Part shown: positions 44,706 through 55,152 of the stretch, in pieces
Numbering within the stretch: position 1 is the stretch's first letter
How the letters are laid out: every line of letters starts with the position of its first letter
Origin: Streptomyces deccanensis
Lineage (GTDB): Bacteria; Actinomycetota; Actinomycetes; Streptomycetales; Streptomycetaceae
Length of the DNA: 64,000 bases
Assembly: GCF_022385335.1 (NCBI RefSeq)
Contig: NZ_CP092431.1
Coordinates: forward strand, 2,728,001 to 2,792,000
Reading direction: 5' to 3'
Notes under the pieces: generated by a model
Told to the model about the DNA's origin: nothing
The model's database searches: none
What the model saw: the letters and a program-made list of their open reading frames with translations, nothing else
Position numbers and translations under genes: made by a program

Positions 44706-45647
44706 TCAGAAACGGTACTGCTGCTCGTCGTAGCCGTTCTGGCCGTTGCCGTTCCCGTTGCCCTGGTACGGGTACTGCTGGTCGGACGGGAGGTCCGAGC
44801 CGAACGGGTCGTCGGTGTTGCGCTGCTGCGGGACCCAGACACCGCCGGGCGGGGTCTCGCCGCCGTAGCCGCCGTTGCCGTACTGGTCCTGGCCGTAGCC
44901 CTGTTGACCGTAGCCCTGCTGCCCGTAGGCCTGGTCGTACGAGGCCGTGGCGTCGTACGTCTGGGTGCCGATGTACGGGTCGGAGTAGGCGGCGTACTGC
45001 TGCTGGGACGGGTCGTAGCCGTACCCCTGCTGGTCGTAGCCGTAGTAGGCGAAGGCCTCGTCCTGCGCGGCCTGGTCGGCGGTCGCGTGCTGCTGGCCGG
45101 CGGTGCCCGCGTAGGCGTCGTCGTCCCGGTAGACGCCGTAGGTGCTGGTGTCGTCCGGCATGGGTTCCGGGGAGTAGACGGGGGCCGGCCCGGCGGCGGA
45201 GGGCGTGGACTGCGGGCGGACGAACACGTCGTCGTCGCGGTCGTCGAGCAGGTCGTCGCCCTGGTGGTACGTGCCGGCGGCGGTGTTCTCCAGGTCCGTG
45301 ACCTCCAGGGTCGGGTCCTGGCGGTCCGGTTCGCCGCGCCGCCGCTTCTTGCCCGCCTTGGGCAGCCGGCCGGCGTCCTCGCCCTCGCCGGAGCGCGGGC
45401 GGACGGCCCAGCCGGCCTCGAAGCCGCGCCGGAACGACAGGGTCACATAGGTCTGCCCGATGGCGAACCCGATCGCGCCCAGCGCGATGACGATCACATT
45501 GGGGATGAGGACACCGAGGACGACACCGAGGAAACCGGCGAAGGCGAGCAGCCGCCAGCGCAGCCGCGCCTTGTACTGCAGCAGCACCTCACCCAGCAGC
45601 CACAACGCGACGACGCCGAACGCGATGTAGAGGACCGCCCAGCCCAT
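44706..45647 (-). CDS. Membrane protein with Tyr/Gln/Gly-rich disordered tail
   Basis: 313 residues from the ATG at 45647. Two membrane helices (about 3-20 and 32-62) are followed by a basic stretch (KAGKKRRRGE), an acidic segment and a low-complexity tail (about 155-313) in which GYGQ, YGYDQ, QYGN and similar words repeat. I recognise no known family. The tail resembles prion-like domains that form condensates or fibres; a role near membrane is inferred from helices only. It lies 56 bases downstream of metF on the same strand. Confidence 0.8.
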   Translation of the reverse strand: MGWAVLYIAFGVVALWLLGEVLLQYKARLRWRLLAFAGFLGVVLGVLIPNVIVIALGAIGFAIGQTYVTLSFRRGFEAGWAVRPRSGEGEDAGRLPKAGKKRRRGEPDRQDPTLEVTDLENTAAGTYHQGDDLLDDRDDDVFVRPQSTPSAAGPAPVYSPEPMPDDTSTYGVYRDDDAYAGTAGQQHATADQAAQDEAFAYYGYDQQGYGYDPSQQQYAAYSDPYIGTQTYDATASYDQAYGQQGYGQQGYGQDQYGNGGYGGETPPGGVWVPQQRNTDDPFGSDLPSDQQYPYQGNGNGNGQNGYDEQQYRF

Positions 45648-45703
45648 GTACGCCCCTCTCCCTGTAGCCGCTACGCAGTGTGTCGTACGCGAGTGCGACC
45701 GGT

Positions 45704-46627
45704 CTAGGCCCGTGGTGGATGGTGCAGGCCCAGGTTCTCGTAGATTTCCAGAGTCGCGGTGGAGTTGTTCAGGGTGATGAAGTGAAGTCCGGGGACTCCT
45801 TCGTCCAACAGCCTCGCGCAGAACTCCGTGGCGAACTCGATGCCAATGGAGCGTACAGCGGCCGGATCGTCTTTGGCTGTGACGATCCGCTCTTTCAGGG
45901 CGTTCGGGATGGCGGCGTTGCTGAGTTGCGGCAACCGTTCCAGCATCTTCACGCTGGTGACGGGCATGACCTCGGGAATGACCGGGGTCTCGCAGCCGGC
46001 CCTCGCGACCGCGTCCCTCAGACGCAGGTACGACTCGGGGTGGAAGAACATCTGCGTGATCGCGTAGTCGGCGCCGGCCCGGCACTTGTCGACGAAGCGC
46101 GCCACGTCGCTGTCCCAGTCGGGCGAGCGCGGGTGCATCTCCGGGAAGGCCGCGACGCCCACGCAGAAGTCGCCCGACTCCTTGATGAGGTGGACCAGTT
46201 CGGCGGCGTAGGTCAGGCCCTGCGGGTGCGCGACCCACTCGGCCATGGGGTCGCCGGGCGGGTCGCCGCGGACCGCGAGGATGTTGCGGATCCCGGCGTC
46301 CGCGTACTGGCCGATGATGTTGCGCAGTTCGGCGATGGAGTGGCTGACCGCGGTGAGGTGCGCGACCGGCGTGAGCGTGGTGTCGGCGGCGATCTGCTCG
46401 GTCGCCTTCACGGTGCCGGACCGGGTGGAGCCGCCCGCGCCGTACGTCACGGAGACGAAGCTGGGGGCGACGGCCTCGATCCTGCGGAGGGCGTTCCACA
46501 GGTTCCGCTCGCCCTTCTCCGTCTTGGGCGCCCAGAACTCGAAGGAGTAGGTGGTTTTGCCCGTGGCGAGCATGTCACGCACGGTCCGTGCGCGATCCGT
46601 CCTGGTGGAAGCGGTTCCTAGGGCCAT
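45704..46627 (-). CDS. metF: 5,10-methylenetetrahydrofolate reductase
   Basis: 307 residues, the normal bacterial MetF length. Recognisable boxes include FEFWAPKT (N-terminal catalytic Glu), [23 protein letters not shown] (flavin region) and ITQMFFHPE. It reduces methylene-THF to methyl-THF with FAD and NAD(P)H, feeding methionine synthesis. No S-box or other leader is visible upstream. It reads away from thiE in the same direction, separated by 112 bases. Confidence 0.96.
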   Translation of the reverse strand: MALGTASTRTDRARTVRDMLATGKTTYSFEFWAPKTEKGERNLWNALRRIEAVAPSFVSVTYGAGGSTRSGTVKATEQIAADTTLTPVAHLTAVSHSIAELRNIIGQYADAGIRNILAVRGDPPGDPMAEWVAHPQGLTYAAELVHLIKESGDFCVGVAAFPEMHPRSPDWDSDVARFVDKCRAGADYAITQMFFHPESYLRLRDAVARAGCETPVIPEVMPVTSVKMLERLPQLSNAAIPNALKERIVTAKDDPAAVRSIGIEFATEFCARLLDEGVPGLHFITLNNSTATLEIYENLGLHHPPRA

Positions 46628-46739
46628 ACCGGCAGGTTAGTCAGATCGGCGCCGTCCCCCAACCACACCTGGAGCTTTTGTCCCCTTTGCCGCTCTGGTG
46701 TCCACGCCTTGGACGGCCGTGGACTCCGGGCGCGGCCGC

Positions 46740-47384
46740 TCAGAGGGCGCGCAGCCGCTCGGCGAACTCCGCCGCGGCGGCTCCCGGGTCGTCGGCGTCC
46801 GTGATCGCCCGCACGACCACCACGCGCCGGGCGCCCGCCTCGACGACCTCGTCGAGGTTGCCGAGGTCGATGCCGCCGATGGCGAACCAGGGGCGGTCGG
46901 TGGCGAGGGCGGCGGTGTACCGGACGAGGTCCAGGCCGGGGGCGTGGCGGCCGGGCTTGGTGGGGGTGGGCCAGCAGGGGCCCGTGCAGAAGTAGTCCAC
47001 GCCCTCCTGGACGGCTGCGGCGGCGGCCTCCTCCTCGGCGTGGGTGGAACGGCCGATGAGCACGTCCGGGCCGAGGATCGCGCGGGCGGCCGGGACGGGA
47101 AGGTCGCCCTGGCCGAGGTGCAGCACGTCCGCGCCGACGGCGTGGGCGACGTCCGCGCGGTCGTTGACGGCGAGCAGCTTGCCGTGCCGTCGGCAGGCGT
47201 CCGCGACGACCTGGAGGTGCTCCAGCTCCTCGGCCGCCTCCATGCCCTTGTCGCGGAGCTGCACGATGTCCACGCCGGCGCCGAGGACGGCGTCCAGGAA
47301 CCGCGGGAGGTCGCCCTGGCGCTTGCGGGCGTCCGTGCAGAGGTAGAGCCGGGCGTCGGCGAGCTGTGCGGCGGCGTCGGACAT
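46740..47384 (-). CDS. thiE: Thiamine-phosphate synthase
   Basis: 214 residues from the ATG at 47384; an ATG seven codons upstream is possible but lacks homologous-looking sequence. TIM-barrel motifs include [38 protein letters not shown], and [11 protein letters not shown] (the pyrophosphate-binding region). It joins HMP-PP and thiazole phosphate. It belongs to the same pathway as thiO-thiS-thiG further right but reads in the opposite direction, and has no TPP riboswitch of its own in view. Confidence 0.95.
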   Translation of the reverse strand: MSDAAAQLADARLYLCTDARKRQGDLPRFLDAVLGAGVDIVQLRDKGMEAAEELEHLQVVADACRRHGKLLAVNDRADVAHAVGADVLHLGQGDLPVPAARAILGPDVLIGRSTHAEEEAAAAAVQEGVDYFCTGPCWPTPTKPGRHAPGLDLVRYTAALATDRPWFAIGGIDLGNLDEVVEAGARRVVVVRAITDADDPGAAAAEFAERLRAL

Positions 47385-47483
47385 GGGTGGGCCCCCCGTT
47401 GGCATGCGTGAGCGGTGCGGCGCACGGGGACGCGGCCCTCGCGGGCCCCGGCCCCCGTACGCCGTACGAGCGGGTGTTTCGGG

Positions 47484-47849
47484 TCAGACGGCGAGCGCCT
47501 GGGCACGGCGCTTCACCTCCGTGCCGCGATTCTCGCTCAGGGCCTGGGCCGGGGTGCCGGGCAGGCTGGGGTCCGGAGTGAAGAGCCACTCCAGCATCTC
47601 TTCGTCGGTGAAGCCGTCGTCCCTCAGCAGGGTCAGGGTGCCGGTCAGGCCCTTGACCACCTTGTCTCCGTCGATGAAGGCGGCGGGGACGTGCAGCGCG
47701 CGGTTCTCACCACGGCGTACGGCGATGAGCTGGCCTTCCTTCACCAGCTGCCGCACCCGGGTCACCTCGACGTCCAGCATCTCTGCGATGTCGGGGAGGG
47801 TCAGCCACGCGGGGACGAGAGCATCGATCTTTGCGTCAATCTCGGTCAC
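47484..47849 (-). CDS. Rv2175c-family DNA-binding protein
   Basis: 121 residues from the GTG at 47849. A helix-turn-helix lies at about 14-40 (WLTLPDIAEMLDVEVTRVRQLVKEGQL), followed by a winged beta segment and the C-terminal helical part (DEEMLEWLFTPDPSLPGTPAQAL). This matches Rv2175c of M. tuberculosis, a DNA-binding substrate of the kinase PknL; Thr/Ser near the N-terminus differ, so conservation of phosphorylation is uncertain. The ribosome site TTGGAGAC lies only two bases before GTG. A PASTA kinase is encoded 4.3 kb downstream. Confidence 0.85.
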   Translation of the reverse strand: MTEIDAKIDALVPAWLTLPDIAEMLDVEVTRVRQLVKEGQLIAVRRGENRALHVPAAFIDGDKVVKGLTGTLTLLRDDGFTDEEMLEWLFTPDPSLPGTPAQALSENRGTEVKRRAQALAV

Positions 47850-47906
47850 GTCTCCAAGACTGCCATCTGGGACTGACAGTGGGTAGCCGAGCCGCCTCCG
47901 GCGGAG

Positions 47907-47937
47907 CCGACCGAGGGGCGCGGAGCGCGTCGGTCGG
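47907..47937 (-). terminator. Hairpin after the FAD reductase gene
   Basis: CCGACCGA (47907-47914) pairs with TCGGTCGG (47930-47937), extended by GAGC/GCTC with a bulge. It lies 20 bases past the reductase stop, before the Rv2175c-like gene. Confidence 0.5.
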
Positions 47938-47956
47938 GCTCCGGGAACCCGCCTTG

Positions 47957-49186
47957 CTACGCCGTCGCCGCCTTCAGCGGCCGCGCCGGGTCCTCCAGCA
48001 GCAGCGGATCCATCGGTGTGCCGGCCTCGATCAGACGGCGGCCCTGGGCCAGGTCCCGGGGGCGGCCCACCGCCAGCAGGGCGACCAGCCGGGACTCGCG
48101 CAGCCAGCACACCGACCAGGCGGCGCCGGTCGGGTCGCCGCGCCGGACCGTGGTGTCGGCCGAGGCGTGGTCCCCGGCGTACTGGACGAACCGGCCGAAC
48201 TGCTCGGACCAGAAGTAGGGCACGGGGTCGTAGGGCTCGGGGGTCTCGCCGACGATGTTCGCGGCGACCGTGCGGGGGCCCTGGAGGGCGTTGTCCCAGT
48301 GGTGGACGAGGAGGCGCCGTCCGTACCTGCCGGAGGGGAAGGAGGCGCAGTCGCCGACGGCGTAGACGTCCGGTGCGGAGGTGCGCAGATGGTCGTCGGC
48401 CACCACCTCGCCGTGGGCGCCCAGCTCGATGCCGGAGCCCTTCAGCCAGGCCGTGGCGGGGCGCGCGCCGATGCCGACGACGACCGCGCCGGCCGGGATC
48501 CGGGTGCCGTCGTCCAGGACCACCGTCCCGGGCTCGACACGCTCCACGCGCGCGTGCGTGCGCAGAGTGGTGCCGCTGTCGGCGTACCAGGCGGTCATCG
48601 GGGCGGCCACCTCCGCGGGGAGGGCGCCCGCGAGCGGGCGGTCGGCGGCCTCGACGACCGTCACCGCGCAGCCCGCCTCGCGGGCGGCCGTCGCGAACTC
48701 TGCGCCGATCCAGCCCGCGCCCACGACCACGATGTCGTGCTGCCGCGCCAGCACGGGCCGCAGCCGCTCGGCGTCGTCCAGGGTCCGCAGCAGATGCACC
48801 CCGGGCACGCCGTCGGCGCCCGGCAGCCGGATCGGTTCCGCGCCGGTCGCGACGACGAGGACGTCGTACGGGACGGGCCCGGCGGGCGTGTCGAGTTCGT
48901 GCTCGGCAGGCCGCAGGCCGGTCACCTCGCGGCCCAGCCGGAGGTCGATGCCGAGCGCCTCGAAGTCGACGTCGAAGGCGGAGCCCTCGGCGTTGCCGAG
49001 CAGGACGGCCTTGGAGAGGGGAGGGCGGTCGTAGGGCTGGTGCGGCTCGGCGCCGAGCAGGATCACGTCGCCGGTGAAGCCCTGTTCCCGCAGGGCGACC
49101 GCCGTCTGCACGCCCGCCATGCCCGCGCCCACGACGACCACGCGCCGCGCCGGTGATCCGCCCCTCTGCTGCGTCAGCTCGCTCAC
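47957..49186 (-). CDS. NAD(P)/FAD-dependent reductase (ferredoxin reductase type)
   Basis: 409 residues from the GTG at 49186. Two dinucleotide folds are seen: VVVVGAGMAGVQTAVALREQG (FAD) and VVVGAGWIGAEFATAAREAG (NADH), plus the FAD box VYAVGDCASFP and a C-terminal reductase domain. This is the rubredoxin/ferredoxin reductase group that passes electrons from NAD(P)H to a [2Fe-2S] or P450 partner; no partner gene is adjacent. The start was chosen at the GTG because upstream sequence is low complexity. Confidence 0.9.
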   Translation of the reverse strand: MSELTQQRGGSPARRVVVVGAGMAGVQTAVALREQGFTGDVILLGAEPHQPYDRPPLSKAVLLGNAEGSAFDVDFEALGIDLRLGREVTGLRPAEHELDTPAGPVPYDVLVVATGAEPIRLPGADGVPGVHLLRTLDDAERLRPVLARQHDIVVVGAGWIGAEFATAAREAGCAVTVVEAADRPLAGALPAEVAAPMTAWYADSGTTLRTHARVERVEPGTVVLDDGTRIPAGAVVVGIGARPATAWLKGSGIELGAHGEVVADDHLRTSAPDVYAVGDCASFPSGRYGRRLLVHHWDNALQGPRTVAANIVGETPEPYDPVPYFWSEQFGRFVQYAGDHASADTTVRRGDPTGAAWSVCWLRESRLVALLAVGRPRDLAQGRRLIEAGTPMDPLLLEDPARPLKAATA

Positions 49187-49269
49187 CCGATCACCATAGA
49201 CAACTGATATTCGGTCAGTCAGGGGGTGGGTGGTCCGGTCGTCCGGCTGACGGCCGGGCGAGGGTGACC

Positions 49270-49629
49270 TCAGCGGGCGCGGTCCGCCGGCTCGTGGACC
49301 TGCTCCACCACGCTCGTCCCGCTGCCGGGCCGCGACTCCCACTCCCACGTCTCCTCCAGGCGGACGCGGCCGTCGGGCAGCTCGACCACGAGGGCCACGC
49401 AGTGGCCGGAGGCGGTGGTCCCGTCGGTCTTCAACTGCACGTAGCGGAAGTCCAGCCGGTCCCCCGCGCGCGTGCCCACGAGCCGGCCCCGTACGACGTC
49501 GCCGCCCGCGTAGTCGGCCCAGATCTCGCCGTCCTTCTCGTGGTACGTGAACCGGGTGCGGGTGCCCACCTGACCTGGGGCTTGGTCGGCCACGGGGGCG
49601 AGGACGAGACCGTCGAGCGAGCGGGCCAT
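49270..49629 (-). CDS. Small beta-rich conserved protein of unknown function
   Basis: 119 residues from the ATG at 49629, with GGGAG nine bases upstream. It is rich in beta strand (FTYHEKDGEIWADYAGGDVVRG, LDFRYVQLKTDGTTASGHC, VRLEETWEWESRPGSGTS), like short proteins often labelled n-acetylglutamate synthase in databases, a label I would not trust. No catalytic motif is visible. It stands just before, and divergent from, the TPP riboswitch. Confidence 0.75.
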   Translation of the reverse strand: MARSLDGLVLAPVADQAPGQVGTRTRFTYHEKDGEIWADYAGGDVVRGRLVGTRAGDRLDFRYVQLKTDGTTASGHCVALVVELPDGRVRLEETWEWESRPGSGTSVVEQVHEPADRAR

Positions 49630-49684
49630 GGGCACGGGCTCCCTTACTGAGGCGATCGGCGGGGGCTAGGGTGGGCCACCGTAG

Positions 49685-49780
49685 AGCACTCGCGGGAGCC
49701 CGGACGCACCGGGCTGAGAGGGAGGCTGGCGGCCTCCGACCGTACGAACCTGATCCGGGTCATGCCGGCGAAGGGAGGGG
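49685..49780 (+). promoter_or_regulatory. TPP riboswitch (THI element)
   Basis: The aptamer core is clear: GGGCTGAGAGG (49711-49721), a variable P3 arm, then CTGATCCGGGTCATGCCGGC (49750-49769) and GAAGGGAGGGG. These are the pyrimidine- and diphosphate-binding elements of the THI box. The purine-rich GGGAGGGG at 49773-49780 is both the aptamer 3' end and the likely ribosome site for thiO, ten bases before its ATG, so TPP binding should block translation start. Confidence 0.95.
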
Positions 49781-49790
49781 CTGGACGCCC

Positions 49791-50962
49791 ATGTCGCGTA
49801 CGCACACGTCAGACGTCCTCGTCGTGGGGGGCGGGATCATCGGGCTCGTCACGGCGTGGCGGTCCGCGCAGCGCGGGTTCACCACGACCGTGGTCGATCC
49901 CGAGCCCGGCGGCGGGGCCGCGCGGGTGGCGGCCGGGATGCTCGCCGCCGTGACCGAACTGCACTACGGCGAGGAGACGCTGCTCGGGCTCAACCTGGAG
50001 TCCGCGCGCCGCTACCCGGACTTCGCGGCCGAGTTGACGGAGGCCACCGGCCTCGACCTCGGCTACCGCCGCTGCGGCACGCTCGCCGTCGCGCTCGACG
50101 CCGACGACCGCGCCCACCTGCGTGAACTGCACGCCCTGCAACAGCGGTCGGGCCTCGACTCGGAGTGGCTGAGCGGACGGGAGTGCCGGCGCCTGGAGCC
50201 GATGCTCGCGCCCGGCGTACGCGGCGGACTGCGGGTCGACGGGGACCACCAGGTCGACCCGAGGCGGCTCTCCGGCGCCCTCGTCGCGGCCTGCGAACGC
50301 GCCGGGGTGGTGTTCCACCGGGCCTGGGCCGAGGAGCTGACGGTGGCCCGGGAGCGGGCCACCGGGATCCGGACCGGCGACGGCGACCTGCTGAGCGCCG
50401 GGCACACCGTCCTCGCCGCGGGCAGCCTCAGCGGCCGGCTCGCGGGGGTGCCGGCCGAGGTGCGGCCGCCGGTGCGGCCGGTGAAGGGGCAGGTGCTCCG
50501 GCTGACCGTGCCGAAGCCGTACGCGCCCTTCCTGAGCCGTACGGTGCGGGCCGTGGTGCGCGGCAGCCAGGTCTATCTGGTGCCCCGTGAGAACGGCGAA
50601 CTCGTCGTCGGCGCGACCAGCGAGGAGCAGGGCTGGGACACCACGGTCACCGCGGGCGGGGTGTACGAACTCCTGCGGGACGCCCACGAACTCGTTCCCG
50701 GCATCACCGAACTGCCGCTCACCGAGACCCGCGCGGGACTGCGCCCCGCCTCCCCCGACAACGCCCCGCTCCTCGGCCCGAGCGGACTGGACGGCCTGCT
50801 CCTGGCGACCGGCCACTACCGCAACGGGGTGCTTCTCACGCCGGTCACCGGCGACGTCATGGCCGAGGTGCTGACCACCGGTGAACTACCGGCGGAGGCA
50901 CGCGACTTCACCCCCCTGCGGTTCCGCGCCGGCGCGGCCCGCGAACTCCTGGAGCAGCCCGT

Positions 50963-50966
<4 letters not shown>
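49791..50966 (+). CDS. thiO: Glycine oxidase ThiO
   Basis: 391 residues from the ATG at 49791, just after the riboswitch. An FAD Rossmann motif (DVLVVGGGIIGLVTAWRSAQRG), a conserved AARVAAGMLAAVTE, and the C-terminal RAGLRPASPDNAPLLG box with GHYRNGVLLTP identify the DAAO/ThiO flavoprotein group. It oxidises glycine to the imine used for the thiazole ring. It overlaps thiS by four bases (ATGA), so thiO-thiS-thiG form one riboswitch-controlled operon. Confidence 0.94.
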
Positions 50967-52010
<1,044 letters not shown>

Positions 52011-52173
52011 GGCGGAGCTCACGCCACCCCACCCCTCACTCGAACAGTCGAACGAGTCAGGTCGGAGACCCGCTCGTCACAGCCCTCCGGACTCGGTCAC
52101 AGCTCTGCTGCAGTACGTCTCGCGGGCCACGGGGCCCCTGGGCCTGTCGGCGGCGGCTCGTACACTCACCTGC

Positions 52174-54093
52174 GTGGACACGACCCTTCAGGACCCGCTT
52201 GTCGGCCAGGTGCTCGACGGCCGGTATCGAGTCGAGGCGCGGATCGCGGTCGGCGGGATGGCCACGGTCTACAGGACCGTGGACACCCGCCTCGACCGCG
52301 TGCTCGCGCTCAAGGTGATGCATCCGACGCTGGCCGCGGACCGGACGTTCGTCGAGCGGTTCATCCGGGAGGCGAAGTCGGTCGCCCGGCTCTCCCACCC
52401 GAACGTGGTGGGGGTCTACGACCAGGGCACCGACGGCTCGTACGTCTACCTCGCGATGGAGTACGTCGCCGGCTGCACCCTGCGTGACGTGCTGCGCGAG
52501 CGCGGAGCGCTCCAGCCCCGCGCGGCGCTGGACATCCTGGAGCCGGTGCTCGCCGCCCTGGGCGCCGCGCACCGCGCCGGGTTCGTGCACCGGGACATGA
52601 AGCCGGAGAACGTCCTGATAGGGGACGACGGCCGTGTGAAGGTCGCCGACTTCGGGCTCGTCCGGGCCGTGGACACCGTCACCAGCACCACCGGCAGCGT
52701 CCTCGGCACCGTCTCCTACCTCGCCCCCGAGCAGTTGGAGCACGGCACGACCGACACCCGTGTCGACGTGTACGCGTGCGGCGTGATGCTCTACGAGATG
52801 CTCACCGGCGGCAAGCCGCACGCCGGCGACTCCCCCGCGCAGGTGCTCTACCACGCGCTCCACGACGACGTGCCGCCGCCTTCGGCCGCCGTGCCGGGGC
52901 TGCCCTACGAGCTGGACGCACTGGTCGCCTCGGCGACCGCCCGCAATCCGGAGCTGCGGCCGTACGACGCCGTGGCGCTGCTCGCGCAGACGCTGGAGGC
53001 ACGGGCTGGGCTGAGCGCCGAGCAGCTGGACGTGGTGCCGCCGCAGGCGATAGCCGACGGCCACGACACCGCGGAGGACCGGACGAGCGTGATCCCGCGT
53101 TCCCTGTCCGTGTCGCGGTCGGTGGGACTGGATCCCGACGATCGGCTGAACCGCACGAGCCGGTTCGAGTCGCCTCCGCCGCCGCCCCGGGGCGCCCGCA
53201 CCTCCCCCGCGCCCCGGCGCGGGCTGTGGGCGGTCGTCGTCGCCGTGGTGCTCGTGCTGGGTGTGGGCGGGGGTGTCTGGTACATCAACTCGGGCCAGTT
53301 CACGCAGGTCCCGGCCGTGTTGCAGCAGAGCGAGGCGGACGCCACGAGACGGCTGGAGGGCGCCGGGCTGGACGTCGACGTCAAGCAGGCGTACAGCGAC
53401 ACCGTCGAGCGCGGCAGGGTGATCGGCACCGACCCGGCGCCCGGCGAGCGGATCCGGGACAACGACACCGTGACGGTGACGATCTCCAAGGGCCCGCAGA
53501 CCGTGAAGGTGCCGGATCTGAAGGGCACCCCGCTGGCCGAGGCGAAGACCCAACTGAAGGACGACGGGCTCGAACCGGGCGTGGTGACGCGGGAGTTCAG
53601 CGACGAGGTCCTCCGGGGACAGGTGATCGGCACCCGGCCGGGCGCGGGCACCGAGATCTCGTCCGGCGCGGCGGTCAGGATCGTGGTCAGCCGGGGCGCC
53701 CCGGTGGAGGTGCCCGAGGTGTCGGGTGCGTCGGTCGCGGACGCCAGGGCCCGGCTGGAGGAGGCGGGGCTGAAGGTGAAGATCGCCCCCGGGCGGGTCA
53801 ACTCCGAGTTCGACAAGGGGCTCGTGGCCGAGCAGTCCCCGGGCGTCGGCAAGCAGGTCGGGCAGGGCGACACCGTCACGCTGACGCTCTCCAAGGGGCC
53901 CGTGATGGTCGAGGTCCCCGATGTCGTGGGCGACAGCGTCGACGACGCGACCCGGCAGCTGAAGGACGCCGGCTTCGAGGTCGAGGAGGACCGGGGCATC
54001 CTCGGACTCTTCGGCGACGAGGTCAGGAGCCAGTCGGTGGACGGCGGTGACACGGCTCCCAAGGGGTCGACCATCACCATCGAGATCCGCTGA
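52174..54093 (+). CDS. PASTA-domain Ser/Thr protein kinase
   Basis: 639 residues from a GTG. Kinase domain 18-285: glycine loop IAVGGMATVY, Lys47, HRDMKPEN with catalytic Asp141, DFG 159-161, and a Thr/Ser-rich activation loop (170-180). A Pro/Arg linker and one membrane helix (about 350-371) are followed by four extracellular PASTA repeats (from about 376, each about 66 residues). PASTA kinases sense muropeptides or lipid II and phosphorylate division and growth proteins. Position between an Rv2175c-like gene and DAHP synthase mirrors pknL in mycobacteria, although PknL lacks PASTA repeats. Confidence 0.95.
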   Translation: MDTTLQDPLVGQVLDGRYRVEARIAVGGMATVYRTVDTRLDRVLALKVMHPTLAADRTFVERFIREAKSVARLSHPNVVGVYDQGTDGSYVYLAMEYVAGCTLRDVLRERGALQPRAALDILEPVLAALGAAHRAGFVHRDMKPENVLIGDDGRVKVADFGLVRAVDTVTSTTGSVLGTVSYLAPEQLEHGTTDTRVDVYACGVMLYEMLTGGKPHAGDSPAQVLYHALHDDVPPPSAAVPGLPYELDALVASATARNPELRPYDAVALLAQTLEARAGLSAEQLDVVPPQAIADGHDTAEDRTSVIPRSLSVSRSVGLDPDDRLNRTSRFESPPPPPRGARTSPAPRRGLWAVVVAVVLVLGVGGGVWYINSGQFTQVPAVLQQSEADATRRLEGAGLDVDVKQAYSDTVERGRVIGTDPAPGERIRDNDTVTVTISKGPQTVKVPDLKGTPLAEAKTQLKDDGLEPGVVTREFSDEVLRGQVIGTRPGAGTEISSGAAVRIVVSRGAPVEVPEVSGASVADARARLEEAGLKVKIAPGRVNSEFDKGLVAEQSPGVGKQVGQGDTVTLTLSKGPVMVEVPDVVGDSVDDATRQLKDAGFEVEEDRGILGLFGDEVRSQSVDGGDTAPKGSTITIEIR

Positions 54094-54161
54094 CGGGATC
54101 GGCCCGGCCGTCGCCTCGAACCGGCGGCCGGGCACCGCGGACCGCATGACACCCTGGTGCG

Positions 54162-55073
54162 GTGAGCACTCAGCAGTCCCCCGCCCTCCCGGGCCCCCTC
54201 CCCACCCCCGCCGGCCCGTCCCGCAACCCCGTCGGCGGCCATGTGCCCGTCGCCGGGGGCCTGAACTCCGTGGGGCTGACGTACGCCCGTGATCTGAGGG
54301 CCGAGACCGTCCAGGTCTTCGTCGCCAACCCGCGCGGCTGGGCGACCCCGGTGGGCAACCCCCGGCAGGACGAGGAGTTCCGCGCGGCCTGCGCCGAGGA
54401 GTCGATCCCCGTGTACGTGCACGCGCCGTACCTGATCAACTTCGGCTCGCACACCGAGGCGACGGCGGAGCGGTCCGTGGAGTCGATGCGGCACTCGCTG
54501 CGCCGGGGGCGGGAGATCGGCGCGCTCGGGGTGGTCGTGCACACGGGGAGCGCGACCGGCGGGCGGGACCGGTCGGTGGCGCTCAAGCAGGTGCGGGAGT
54601 ATCTGCTGCCGCTGCTGGACGAGTTGACCCACGACGACGACCCGTTCCTGCTGCTGGAGTCGACGGCGGGCCAGGGAGCCTCGCTCTGCTCCCGCACCTG
54701 GGACTTCGGGCCGTACTTCGAGGCGCTGGACGCCCATCCGAAGCTGGGTGTCTGTCTGGACACCTGCCACATCTTCGCGGCCGGCCACGACCTGACCGGC
54801 CCGGACGGTATGCACCGGACCCTCGACCTGCTGGTGGACACCGTCGGCGAGGGCCGGCTGAAGCTGATCCACGCCAACGACTCCAAGGACGTGGTCGGCG
54901 CCCACAAGGACCGCCACGAGAACATCGGCTCCGGCCACATCGGCGAGGATCCCTTCCGCGCCCTGATGACCCACCCCGCCACGGCGGGCGTGCCACTGAT
55001 CATCGAGACTCCGGGCGGCAAGGAGGGCCACGCGGCGGACGTGGAACGCCTGAAGAAACTCAGGGACGGCTGA
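54162..55073 (+). CDS. nfo: Endonuclease IV (AP endonuclease) family protein
   Basis: 303 residues from a GTG. Zinc-ligand regions of the Nfo family are present: VYVHAPYLINFGS, GVVVHTGSATGG, LLLESTAGQG, CLDTCHIFAAGHDL, LIHANDSK, DRHENIGSGHIG and IIETPG. It cuts DNA at abasic sites in base-excision repair. The first about 20 residues (Ser/Pro-rich) are additional; an internal start is possible. Its last seven codons belong to a 20-bp unit repeated after the stop. Confidence 0.93.
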   Translation: MSTQQSPALPGPLPTPAGPSRNPVGGHVPVAGGLNSVGLTYARDLRAETVQVFVANPRGWATPVGNPRQDEEFRAACAEESIPVYVHAPYLINFGSHTEATAERSVESMRHSLRRGREIGALGVVVHTGSATGGRDRSVALKQVREYLLPLLDELTHDDDPFLLLESTAGQGASLCSRTWDFGPYFEALDAHPKLGVCLDTCHIFAAGHDLTGPDGMHRTLDLLVDTVGEGRLKLIHANDSKDVVGAHKDRHENIGSGHIGEDPFRALMTHPATAGVPLIIETPGGKEGHAADVERLKKLRDG

Positions 55074-55110
55074 AGAAACTCGGGGACAGCTGAAGAGATT
55101 CAGGGACGGC
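55051..55110 (+). repeat. Three tandem 20-bp units at the nfo 3' end
   Basis: TGAAGAAACTCAGGGACGGC (55051-55070), then a two-mismatch copy (55071-55090) and another two-mismatch copy (55091-55110). The first unit encodes the C-terminal residues of endonuclease IV, and the stop codon TGA is the first triplet of the second unit. A fourth TGA follows. Confidence 0.85.
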
Positions 55111-55152
55111 TGACACGCCCCCTCGTGGAGCGCGCCGCCGGCCGGGGGCCCG

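Noticed and set aside
44706..45647. Naming the Tyr/Gln-rich membrane protein as the division protein SepX
   Set aside because: Both have an N-terminal membrane region and disordered tail, but I can see no shared sequence motif and the genomic location does not support it.
46628..46739. S-box (SAM) riboswitch between thiE and metF
   Set aside because: The 112-base gap lacks the S-box core elements and no kink-turn or terminator pattern is seen.
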